From: an uncultured Lachnospiraceae bacterium
GTDB taxonomy: Bacteria; Bacillota_A; Clostridia; Lachnospirales; Lachnospiraceae
Direction: 5' to 3'
DNA length: 6,481 nt
Assembly (NCBI GenBank): GCA_946410365.1
Contig: CAMKAA010000055.1
Span: 1 to 6,481, forward strand
Shown in pieces: positions 1 to 6,255 of this stretch. Each line of letters starts with the position of its first letter. Within the stretch, counting starts at the first letter, position 1. Below the pieces are notes generated by a model. That model saw nothing but the letters and a program-made list of their open reading frames with translations. It ran no database searches and had not been told where the DNA came from. Made by a program: the position numbers and the translations under genes.

Positions 1-968
1 CTGTTCGCGATCACCATGAACCTCCAGAGCAGCAGCACGAACATAAGCATGATGCTGATCGCGCCAAAGAGCCCCAGTTCCTCACAGATGATCGAAAAGA
101 TCATATCATTCTGCGCCTCGGGAATAAATCCCAGTTTCTGCATACTTTGCCCGAGTCCCTTGCCAAAGATCCCTCCGGATCCGATCGCATAAAGTGCCTG
201 AATTGTCTGGTATCCCTTTCCGCTGGCATAAGCCTGCGGGTCCAGCCAGGCCAGGATTCGCTCACCTCTGAAACCGAGGGAGTTCGTGTCCGAAGCATTT
301 ACGATCACAACTACCAGCACTCCCGCCAGCACTATGACCAGCGCTCCCAATACAAAGTATTTGAGATAGTCCGGCGCAGCGACAAAGCACATTCCATATA
401 CGATCGCGACAACGATAATCGCGGAACTCAGGTTGTCCGTGATCCTCCACAGCATGATCGCGACTACCGTGCCCGGGATCATAGTAAAGATAAATCCCCT
501 CAGCGTCCGCAGATTTTTTCTTCCCAGCCTCTCGATCAGCATGGCGGTGAAAATGATAACACCGATCTTCGCCACCTCCGCAGGCTGCAGCTGCATGGGA
601 AGTCCCGGTATTCGGATCCATCTCTTGGCTCCGTTTACCTCCATGCCGAACGGGATGACCAGAAGGATCAGTCCGATCGAGACAAAATAGGCCAGCACGG
701 AAAGCTTTTTCCACATCGTGTAGGGCACCGATGAGACCCAGGTCATAAGGACCAGTCCGAAGATCGTAAATACCAGCTGCCTCTTCAGATAAAAGGCCGA
801 GTCGCCGTGATCGACGCTCGCCTCATAGGAGCTCGCCGAGTAAAGCATTACAAGTCCGAAAGCCAGAAGAAAAAGGACAATGAAAAGAAGACTGTAATCA
901 AGCAGTCCTCTTCTCCTACCAAATCTTTCTCTTATCGTGTCTTGTATACGACTAAAAAATCTAACCAT
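1..968 (-). CDS. ftsW: FtsW, SEDS-family septal peptidoglycan glycosyltransferase (3' end cut by window edge)
   Basis: This is an integral membrane polymerase that joins lipid II into glycan strands at the septum, working with a class B PBP. The window holds 322 codons; the family usually runs to about 370-400 residues, so the last part is missing at the left edge. Visible SEDS hallmarks are a first membrane segment at about 24-43 followed by LYSASS, NGAKRWI (112-118), QLQPAEVAKIGVI (126-138), and GGIFGKGLGQS (265-275) followed by PEAQNDMIF (283-291). Asp288 sits where the family has its catalytic loop aspartate, followed by EELGL (296-300). The N-terminal 20 residues are strongly basic and cytoplasmic. 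The ATG at 968 is the only reasonable start, because a TAG lies in frame 21 bases upstream, but its Shine-Dalgarno is poor. It lies 37 bp after mraY. SpoVE, the sporulation paralogue, cannot be excluded. The NGAKRW motif and the position favour FtsW-type function. Confidence 0.95.
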   Translation of the reverse strand, partial: MVRFFSRIQDTIRERFGRRRGLLDYSLLFIVLFLLAFGLVMLYSASSYEASVDHGDSAFYLKRQLVFTIFGLVLMTWVSSVPYTMWKKLSVLAYFVSIGLILLVIPFGMEVNGAKRWIRIPGLPMQLQPAEVAKIGVIIFTAMLIERLGRKNLRTLRGFIFTMIPGTVVAIMLWRITDNLSSAIIVVAIVYGMCFVAAPDYLKYFVLGALVIVLAGVLVVVIVNASDTNSLGFRGERILAWLDPQAYASGKGYQTIQALYAIGSGGIFGKGLGQSMQKLGFIPEAQNDMIFSIICEELGLFGAISIMLMFVLLLWRFMVIAN

Positions 969-1005
969 TATAATACAGCGCTTTCTCTATTTTGACTACA
1001 CAAAA

Positions 1006-1995
1006 TCAGGCCCAGATACCCAGAAGTGCAGCTGTACTTAATATGACCGTGACGATCGTAAAGATGGCGACCACCTTTACCTCAGACCATCCTCCCAACT
1101 CAAAGTGATGATGAATGGGTGCCATGCGGAAGATCCTCTTCCCGTGTGTCTTTTTAAAATAAGCAACCTGAATGATCACAGACAGCACTTCGATAAAATA
1201 GATGAATCCGACGATCGGAATGAAGAGCGGCAGCTGCAGAAGGTAAGCCATTGCAGTGACAAATCCGCCCAGTGCAAGTGAACCCGTATCTCCCATGAAG
1301 ACCTTCGCGGGGTTCGCGTTGTAGATCAGAAATCCGAGGAGCGCGCCGATCATCGCGCCGCCGGCCGCAGCCGACCCGGAACCGGCAAACGCCGCGGCAA
1401 TTGTAAAGAACAATGCCGTTGCAACCGTAACACAGCTGGCAAGGCCGTCAACACCGTCTGTAAAGTTCGTTCCGTTGACAGTAGCTACGGAAATGAACAG
1501 GAAAGCCGGAATATTGAGAAATTTGAGATCCAGATAAAGGCCGGGCACAAACGGCACCTTCATAGTGAGCGGGATCGCATTGATCTTCGTGATATAAAGC
1601 GCGAATAAAAGCGCGATCACAATCTGAAGAGCCATCTTCTGTTTGGCGCTGAGCCCGTCTGACTTTTTCTTCACCACCTTGAGATAGTCGTCAATGAATC
1701 CGACCAGGCCAAAACCTATAGAGAGGATCAGGACCGGAATCACTTCGGAGCCTCCGACGCCGGGCAGGAAGCAGGCTGTGATACAGGCTGCCGCAAGTCC
1801 GAGCAGGATCATGATCCCGCCCATATTCGGCGTGCCGGTTTTACTCAGATGACTCTGAGGCCCGTCCGTTCTCTCCGTCTGACCGGCCTTGACCTTGCGC
1901 AGAAACGGGATCAGGTATCTTCCTGAGATCGCGCTCACCGCAAATCCAACAAGCAGAGGTGCAACAATATTGATAAAAATCATTCCGCTGCGCAT
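1006..1995 (-). CDS. mraY: MraY, phospho-N-acetylmuramoyl-pentapeptide transferase
   Basis: MraY transfers phospho-MurNAc-pentapeptide from its UDP carrier to undecaprenyl phosphate, giving lipid I at the cytoplasmic face of the membrane. The protein is 329 residues, normal for the family, with about ten hydrophobic segments. Signature motifs are all present: TGTPNMGG (53-60), the DDYLK aspartates Asp102/Asp103, NGTNFTDGVDGLA (174-186), MGDTGSLALGG (234-244, Asp236) and PIHHHFELGGW (293-303). The start was placed at the ATG at 1995: an AAGGAAGGA stretch (2008-2016) lies 12 bases upstream. This spacing is long, but the next ATG (1983) would be 24 bases away. The open frame continues further upstream to 2415, but that part overlaps the PBP gene in another frame and resembles nothing. 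The gene begins 40 bp after the PBP stop. The murE, murF and murD genes that flank mraY in Bacillus are absent. Confidence 0.97.
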   Translation of the reverse strand: MRSGMIFINIVAPLLVGFAVSAISGRYLIPFLRKVKAGQTERTDGPQSHLSKTGTPNMGGIMILLGLAAACITACFLPGVGGSEVIPVLILSIGFGLVGFIDDYLKVVKKKSDGLSAKQKMALQIVIALLFALYITKINAIPLTMKVPFVPGLYLDLKFLNIPAFLFISVATVNGTNFTDGVDGLASCVTVATALFFTIAAAFAGSGSAAAGGAMIGALLGFLIYNANPAKVFMGDTGSLALGGFVTAMAYLLQLPLFIPIVGFIYFIEVLSVIIQVAYFKKTHGKRIFRMAPIHHHFELGGWSEVKVVAIFTIVTVILSTAALLGIWA

Positions 1996-2035
1996 AATTT
2001 CGTTTATTCCTTCCTTATAAGAATCCGGCGCCTTT

Positions 2036-4078
2036 TTACTGATATGGTTCGCCCAGATCCCACTTATCCGAGGGCTCGTCTCCCGTATATGTGACCTCAA
2101 GGCCCCATTCTTCGAGTTCTTCTCTCTCTGCGTCAGTGACAGGCTCCGACATATAGATTCCCATATAAGGGAGCACTTCCGTGAGGATATTTCTGACGAT
2201 CTCCGTCGCGAAAGTAGGGTCATCCTGTCCGTCCACATTAGGTCTGTCCACGACGACATAGCACGCGATCTGCGGATCCTCCGCCGGCGCGTATCCGATA
2301 AAGGAGACCACATATTCTCCGTTATCACGGGGAAGAGTCTCCGCGGTACCGGTCTTGCCGCCGATCCTGTATCCGGCAGGCCTCGCCGAAAATCCTGTTC
2401 CGTTGTGCCCCTCAACTACCTGGATCGTGTACTCTCTGATCAGTTCACTGGTCGATTCCGAGACAGTCTTCTTTAATACTCTCGGTTCGATCGTCTTAAG
2501 TGTTACGCCCGACGGGCTTGTGATCTTCTTTACGACATGAGGCTCATAGTAATTTCCGCCGTTGATCAGGGAGCAGAACCCGGCAGCCAGCTGTATCATG
2601 GTGCAGTCAAAGTTCTGTCCGAATGAATTCGTTGCCAGCATGGAGTCCGTCATCGTTGAATCAGAGACAAACTGATCTGTTCTCGCCTCATCAGCGAGGT
2701 CGATCCCTGTCCTGAGTCCGAAATTGTACACATTCTGGAATTTAGTGAAGAACTCCTTGCCGATCTTCTCAGCCATCTGCATCAGACATACGTTGCAGGA
2801 CCACTCCACTGCCTGTCCCACTGTAAACCATCCGTCACCGTCTACGTTGTGGCATTTGATCTTGAAGCCGTCGATCATAAGGTAGCCGCCGCAGTAATAC
2901 ATATCATCAGGGCTCACCGTTCCGGTGTCAAGTCCCATTGCGACTGTGAAAGGCTTTGCAGTGGATCCCGGCTCATAGTACTCGCTGATGCAGAAATTTC
3001 TCCACAGCGCGTTCAGATATCTCGGTTTATCCTCCTCCGACATCAGCAGGATGTCTTTGTAGGTAAGGTAGGCGTCTGTCGGCTCGTCATTGGCATCCAG
3101 CTTGGGCATTCCCCAAAGAGCTGCCAGGTCAGACGGGTGATTAAGGTCAAAAAATGGCGTGCCTGCCATTGCCAGGATCTCGCCGCTGTTGACGTCCATG
3201 ACAATGCAGCCGACATTATTGCTTCCCAGTCCCTCATGCTCGAGGCTTCTGTATTCATCGTTGTGCTTCTGCAGATATTTCTGGACAATGCTCTGAATAT
3301 TCGCGTCCAGAGTCAGGATAAGGTTGTTTCCGTCCTTCGCCTCGATCATTGTCTCTTCAATATTGAGCGCGTCGTCGAGATAGCCGTATTTTCTGCCGAT
3401 CGTACCGTTGAGCGTGTCGTTGTAATACTCCTCAAGGCCGCCTGTCCCGACATTTCCGCTTCCCGAAAAGCCCAGGACATCGCAGGCCAGTTCATTGTGA
3501 GGATAAATCCTCGAATAGCCGCTCTCGAACCAGATTCCCTTTATATTGCTGTATACTCTCTGTGCAGCGGGAACATTCGCCTTTTTCTCCGCAGCAATAC
3601 CCTTCTCAACTTCATCGAGGTAATTCTTCCTGTCCTGATAGCTGAGATTCTTCAGCGCGATATAATACTGCGAGGAGGCGTGGTTCGTGATATACTCCCT
3701 GATCCGGCTTCTGTTGACACCCAGTTTCTCGAGCGCGTCCAGCGTAGGCTCCATATAGATGTCCTTCTCCAGGATCGCCTTCGAGTCCACGATCACGTTA
3801 TAGACCAGCTGGCTGTCAGCAAGAACTGTCCCGTTGCAGTCTATGATCTTCCCCCTCTTGAACGGGATGATCTGATTCGCATAGGCCTGCTGGGAAAGGA
3901 CCTGCATGGAGTACGCCTGTCCGTTGTCCCTGTTGACGAGGAATAATCTTACCCCTAATCCGATGAAAGCCAGCAGTACTATGGCTAATAGTACTACCAG
4001 CTTTCTCTGCATACTAATAGTGAATCGTTTTATTCCTCCGCGAGTATTCTTTCCATCTACTACTCTGTTCTTTCTCAC
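2036..4078 (-). CDS. spoVD: Class B penicillin-binding protein, SpoVD/FtsI-type peptidoglycan transpeptidase
   Basis: This 680-residue bitopic membrane enzyme crosslinks stem peptides on the outer face of the membrane, with FtsW as probable partner. A single membrane segment lies at about 25-47. The dimerisation (pedestal) domain runs about 68-245 and starts at RGKIIDCNG (75-83), where a cysteine replaces the usual Arg. The transpeptidase domain (about 285-635) has EPGSTAKP with nucleophile Ser372 and Lys375, SCN at 427-429 and KTGTAE at 575-580. Cys409 and Cys428 match the redox pair of B. subtilis SpoVD in spacing. There is no C-terminal PASTA domain; an acidic tail (about 640-680) follows instead. 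About 35 extra residues (321-356) precede the active site, which I recall as common in Lachnospiraceae homologues. The GTG at 4078 was chosen because AAGGA lies six bases upstream; the ATG at codon 23 would sit at the edge of the membrane segment. The PBP class is certain. SpoVD versus division PBP (FtsI/PBP2b) is not decided by sequence alone, so the symbol is provisional. Confidence 0.93.
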   Translation of the reverse strand: MRKNRVVDGKNTRGGIKRFTISMQRKLVVLLAIVLLAFIGLGVRLFLVNRDNGQAYSMQVLSQQAYANQIIPFKRGKIIDCNGTVLADSQLVYNVIVDSKAILEKDIYMEPTLDALEKLGVNRSRIREYITNHASSQYYIALKNLSYQDRKNYLDEVEKGIAAEKKANVPAAQRVYSNIKGIWFESGYSRIYPHNELACDVLGFSGSGNVGTGGLEEYYNDTLNGTIGRKYGYLDDALNIEETMIEAKDGNNLILTLDANIQSIVQKYLQKHNDEYRSLEHEGLGSNNVGCIVMDVNSGEILAMAGTPFFDLNHPSDLAALWGMPKLDANDEPTDAYLTYKDILLMSEEDKPRYLNALWRNFCISEYYEPGSTAKPFTVAMGLDTGTVSPDDMYYCGGYLMIDGFKIKCHNVDGDGWFTVGQAVEWSCNVCLMQMAEKIGKEFFTKFQNVYNFGLRTGIDLADEARTDQFVSDSTMTDSMLATNSFGQNFDCTMIQLAAGFCSLINGGNYYEPHVVKKITSPSGVTLKTIEPRVLKKTVSESTSELIREYTIQVVEGHNGTGFSARPAGYRIGGKTGTAETLPRDNGEYVVSFIGYAPAEDPQIACYVVVDRPNVDGQDDPTFATEIVRNILTEVLPYMGIYMSEPVTDAEREELEEWGLEVTYTGDEPSDKWDLGEPYQ

Positions 4079-4090
4079 TTTGTTTCCTTC
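4079..4090 (-). promoter_or_regulatory. Ribosome binding site that fixes the GTG start of the PBP gene
   Basis: Read on the minus strand this is GAAGGAAACAAA directly before GTG, giving AAGGA with a six-base spacer. The alternative ATG at codon 23 has GGAGGA about 21 bases upstream, too far for normal initiation. This supports GTG as the true start. Confidence 0.8.
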
Positions 4091-4106
4091 AATCCGTAAG
4101 AGGTCA

Positions 4107-4127
4107 CGGGGCAGTACCTGCTGCCCG
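4107..4127 (-). other. Small hairpin in the ftsL-PBP intercistronic gap
   Basis: On the minus strand CGGGCAG and CTGCCCCG flank the six-base loop CAGGTA, giving seven base pairs with one bulged C. It begins two bases after the ftsL stop codon. There is no following U-run, so it does not read as an intrinsic terminator. It might slow 3' decay or mark a processing site between the two messages, but chance is possible for so short a stem. Confidence 0.4.
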
Positions 4128-4128
4128 C

Positions 4129-4659
4129 TCAGTTATCCAAATCGGCGATCTGATGGACTAAGTCGCCTTTGGTCTCAGAGTATACCACAATCTGGTCCTG
4201 ATTGGCATACTTCATTCCAAATTCCTCGATTGCAATTCTTCTGATCTCCTCAAGGTCTACATTTCCGACGATCTCATTGTAGACTTCATTGTTGGAAGCC
4301 CGAAGCTCGGTGAGCTGGGATTCCAGCGAAGAGATCTGCTTATTCGTGTCGGATATGTCAGCTTTCAGTTTGATATAACCGACCAGGCACAGCGTGAGTA
4401 CTACCACGAGCGAAGCAAGAAACATCGCATACCTGAGGTTCATCTGCATGGCGTGTTCCCTGCTCCTGCGGGCCACCATTCTCAGGTCTGCCCTGCTCCT
4501 GTGGACTTCCTCCTGGGAGATCTCCGACCAGAAATCATCCGGAGCAGCTGTACCGTTGATAAAGGACTGCCTGTTGCCGGCAAAAGAGCCGTGATAAATG
4601 CTGTCGCTCTGTCTGTTCTTCTTTTTATTACGGTTTGATCCCCGTGTAGCTCTGACCAT
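4129..4659 (-). CDS. ftsL: FtsL-like bitopic cell division protein
   Basis: FtsL is a small divisome protein that pairs with DivIC/FtsB and DivIB/FtsQ and helps activate the septal FtsW-PBP pair. This 176-residue protein has a long, basic and polar cytoplasmic N-terminus (1-75, with RNKKKNR at 10-16), one hydrophobic segment at about 76-96 and a heptad-like stretch at about 98-132 (KQISSLESQLTELRASNNEV). It ends with the conserved-type outer motif DLEEIRRIAIEEFGMKY (135-151). Direct sequence similarity in this family is weak, so the call rests on topology, this motif and position between rsmH and a class B PBP gene. The start is the ATG at 4659, with GGGAGG (4665-4670) five bases upstream. 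It begins 41 bp after rsmH. It is longer than the roughly 120-residue B. subtilis FtsL, mostly through its N-terminal arm. Confidence 0.87.
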   Translation of the reverse strand: MVRATRGSNRNKKKNRQSDSIYHGSFAGNRQSFINGTAAPDDFWSEISQEEVHRSRADLRMVARRSREHAMQMNLRYAMFLASLVVVLTLCLVGYIKLKADISDTNKQISSLESQLTELRASNNEVYNEIVGNVDLEEIRRIAIEEFGMKYANQDQIVVYSETKGDLVHQIADLDN

Positions 4660-4700
4660 GTCCGCCTCCCAAAGATAGCCTTCGTCACTTCCGTACTGTA

Positions 4701-5639
4701 TTAATATTTCTTCTCAAATACGCGCAGCTTCGCGCTCGCTGAGCGTCTGTTCACCTTTAACTCTTCCGCACCCGGCGCGATCGCCTTGCGGGTAACTACT
4801 CTTCCCTTGGATTCCCTGCCGCATACGCACACCGGAAACTCCGGCGGGCAGATGCAGGGCTTCTCGTTCCTCTTAAATGCAGTCTTGACAATGCGGTCTT
4901 CCAGCGAGTGGAAAGTGATCACGCAAAGCCGTCCTCCCGGCTGCAAAAGATCGATCATCGTATCCAAAGAGTCTCTGAGCACATCCAGTTCCCTGTTGCA
5001 TGCGATGCGGATCGCCTGAAATGTTCTCTTGTCAGGATTGCCGCCCTTCTCCCTCATCTTCGCGGGGATCGACGCCCTGATCACCTCACTGAGATCGCCT
5101 GTTGTCTCAAGGGGACTCTTATCCCGTCTGCGCACAATGTTCGCGGCGATCCTTCCGGCACACCGCTCCTCGCCGTATTCTCTGAGGATCCTCGCGAGCT
5201 CCTCCTGAGGCCAGGTATTGACGATCTCCCTGGCTGTGAGTGAACTGCTCTGATCCATCCTCATATCGAGAGGCGCGTCCGTCCTGTACGTGAATCCTCT
5301 CTCGGGGTTGTCCAGCTGGTAGGAGGATACCCCCAGATCCAGAAGTATACCGTCCACAGCCGTAATGGAAAGATCCTCGAGCACCTCTTTAATATGCTCA
5401 TAATTGTCATGTACGATCGTCACCTGGTCCCCGAAGCAGCTGAGCCGCTCTCCGGCAGCACGGATGGCGTCCGTATCCTGATCGATGCCGATCAGCCTTC
5501 CTCCGGACGTGAGCCTCTCCAGTATGTGGAAAGAATGCCCACCGCCCCCGAGGGTCCCGTCTACATATATTCCGTCCGGCCTGATCGCCAGATTATCCAG
5601 AACTTCCTCCAGAAGTACCGATGTGTGTTCAAATTTCAA
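4701..5639 (-). CDS. rsmH: RsmH (MraW), 16S rRNA (cytosine-1402-N4)-methyltransferase
   Basis: RsmH uses S-adenosylmethionine to add the N4-methyl group to C1402 of 16S rRNA in the ribosomal P site, and acts in the cytoplasm. The 312-residue length is normal. The N-terminus [13 protein letters not shown] and the SAM-binding motif [10 protein letters not shown] (27-36) are typical. Other hallmarks are [15 protein letters not shown] (96-110) with [18 protein letters not shown] (121-129), [11 protein letters not shown] (207-217) and [12 protein letters not shown] (241-252). A CxC...CxC segment (Cys262, 264, 271, 273) follows, as in many Firmicutes homologues. The reading begins at TTG (5639), since this gives exactly the family N-terminus and GGGG (5647-5650) lies seven bases upstream. 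The start lies inside mraZ, overlapping its last 11 bases, which suggests translational coupling. Confidence 0.97.
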   Translation of the reverse strand: MKFEHTSVLLEEVLDNLAIRPDGIYVDGTLGGGGHSFHILERLTSGGRLIGIDQDTDAIRAAGERLSCFGDQVTIVHDNYEHIKEVLEDLSITAVDGILLDLGVSSYQLDNPERGFTYRTDAPLDMRMDQSSSLTAREIVNTWPQEELARILREYGEERCAGRIAANIVRRRDKSPLETTGDLSEVIRASIPAKMREKGGNPDKRTFQAIRIACNRELDVLRDSLDTMIDLLQPGGRLCVITFHSLEDRIVKTAFKRNEKPCICPPEFPVCVCGRESKGRVVTRKAIAPGAEELKVNRRSASAKLRVFEKKY

Positions 5640-6060
5640 ATCCGTTCCCCAGCATCTCTTCTGCTATATCGTTGATCTCATCGCTGGACATATTCTCTTC
5701 CCATGATCCGCGGCTCCAGATCTCGATCCTCGAACCCACGCCCACAAGAACAACATCCTTATCGATCCCTGCGGCTTCCCTGAGGTTGCCCGGGATCAGG
5801 ACGCGTCCCTGCCTGTCGGCTTCCGCCTCATTGGCTCCGGAGAGGAAGAAACGCACCAGCTGTCTCTGTTTCTTAACATTGTAGGGGAGGCTGTTCAGGC
5901 GGGAGACAAACTTCTCCCAGTCCTCCATTGTATAAATGCACAGACAGGGATCCAGGCTTCGCGTGATCACGAACCTGTCCCCTAAGGCTTCTCTGAACTT
6001 GGACGGAATGATCAGTCTCCCTTTGCCGTCAAGAGAATGACTGTATTCTCCCATGAACAT
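5629..6060 (-). CDS. mraZ: MraZ, transcriptional regulator of the dcw cluster
   Basis: MraZ is a ring-forming DNA-binding protein with two SpoVT/AbrB-like halves that binds repeats in front of its own operon, repressing it in the species studied. The product is 143 residues, the usual Firmicutes length. The first half begins [20 protein letters not shown] with the DxKGR signature at 11-15; the second carries DRQGRVLIP (82-90). The start is ATG at 6060, since GGAGGG (6070-6075) lies nine bases upstream and the protein begins as family members do. The open frame extends to a TTG at 6099, but that codon touches the -10 element and would precede the predicted transcript start. The last 11 bases overlap rsmH. 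Three copies of the likely target repeat lie directly before the start codon, pointing to autoregulation. Confidence 0.97.
   Translation of the reverse strand: MFMGEYSHSLDGKGRLIIPSKFREALGDRFVITRSLDPCLCIYTMEDWEKFVSRLNSLPYNVKKQRQLVRFFLSGANEAEADRQGRVLIPGNLREAAGIDKDVVLVGVGSRIEIWSRGSWEENMSSDEINDIAEEMLGNGFEI
5637..5650 (-). promoter_or_regulatory. rsmH TTG start with its ribosome binding site, inside the end of mraZ
   Basis: On the minus strand GGGG is followed by seven bases and TTG. No ATG or GTG lies in frame near the conserved N-terminus. The site is within the last codons of mraZ, so ribosomes finishing mraZ would end 11 bases past the rsmH start. A weak start codon plus overlap is the usual layout for translational coupling. 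Confidence 0.7.
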
Positions 6061-6090
6061 GTTGCACTTCCCTCCACTTTGCACCACTTT
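6061..6090 (-). promoter_or_regulatory. MraZ-box operator: three 10-bp direct repeats
   Basis: On the minus strand the 30 bases before the mraZ ATG divide exactly into AAAGTGGTGC (6081-6090), AAAGTGGAGG (6071-6080) and GAAGTGCAAC (6061-6070). This is a heptamer plus three-base spacer, the pattern I recall for MraZ boxes in Mollicutes (AAAGTG followed by T or G). A degenerate fourth copy, ATTGTGTAGA (6091-6100), keeps the phase. One turn of DNA per repeat fits binding by adjacent subunits of the MraZ ring on one face. The array lies just downstream of the promoter and contains the mraZ Shine-Dalgarno. Confidence 0.88.
6070..6075 (-). promoter_or_regulatory. mraZ ribosome binding site embedded in the operator
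   Basis: GGAGGG on the minus strand lies nine bases before the ATG at 6060. It fills the end of the second MraZ box and the first base of the third. It fixes the start codon and shows that the operator and the translation initiation region share the same bases. Confidence 0.85.
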
Positions 6091-6098
6091 TCTACACA

Positions 6099-6127
6099 AT
6101 CATACCAAGCGGCCTGCCCTTTTTCAA
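6099..6127 (-). promoter_or_regulatory. Sigma-A-type promoter of the mraZ operon
   Basis: The -35 element TTGAAA (6122-6127) and the -10 element TATGAT (6099-6104) are separated by exactly 17 bases. A TG one base before the -10 hexamer adds an extended -10 feature. The predicted transcript start is near 6092, giving a leader of only about 32 bases made almost entirely of MraZ boxes. The A/T tract at 6137-6145, about positions -45 to -53, could be an UP element. No other comparable promoter was found in the window. Confidence 0.82.
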
Positions 6128-6255
6128 TAGTTCGAGAAAAATAAAGCGTACACAAAACAGAGGGTACCTTTCAGCCCCATTCAAATCATTCCCTGCAGCG
6201 GTCCCCGCCTCGGGATCCTATCCGTCCGTTCACAGCAGCTCCGGCGCGCTCAAAG
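6128..6255. other. Spacer between lgt and the mraZ promoter, no gene seen
   Basis: Neither strand shows a plausible gene here. On the minus strand an imperfect inverted repeat at 6200-6218 (GGATCCCG, loop AGG, CGGGGACC, one A-A mismatch and one T-G wobble) could form a hairpin after lgt. It is not followed by a U-run, so a standard intrinsic terminator is not supported. A GGTACC palindrome lies close to a short T-rich stretch but forms no good stem. Confidence 0.5.

Noticed and set aside
147..734. Plus-strand open frame and a matching minus-strand frame (262-714) inside ftsW
   Set aside because: Both are out of frame with the clearly recognisable FtsW protein. Their translations are low-complexity, His/Arg/Asp-rich strings without family features.
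963..1005. TATAAT overlapping the ftsW start codon as an internal promoter
   Set aside because: There is no acceptable -35 hexamer at 16-18 bp, and a transcript starting there would lack the start codon of ftsW.
1996..2415. Upstream extension of the mraY frame by about 140 codons
   Set aside because: It overlaps the PBP gene, its translation is Arg/Ser-rich shadow sequence, and the MraY family starts near MIFINIVAPL.
2849..3946. Long plus-strand open frame antisense to the PBP gene
   Set aside because: It lies wholly opposite a confirmed gene, has no ribosome binding site or recognisable domain, and its length is explained by the codon usage of the PBP gene.
6061..6099. Longer mraZ reading from TTG at 6099 (13 extra residues)
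   Set aside because: The TTG touches the -10 element and would precede the predicted transcript start, and the family begins at MFMGEY, which has its own GGAGGG site.
6200..6218. Inverted repeat after lgt as an intrinsic terminator
   Set aside because: The stem is imperfect and no U-run follows, so it was kept only as a note in the spacer entry.
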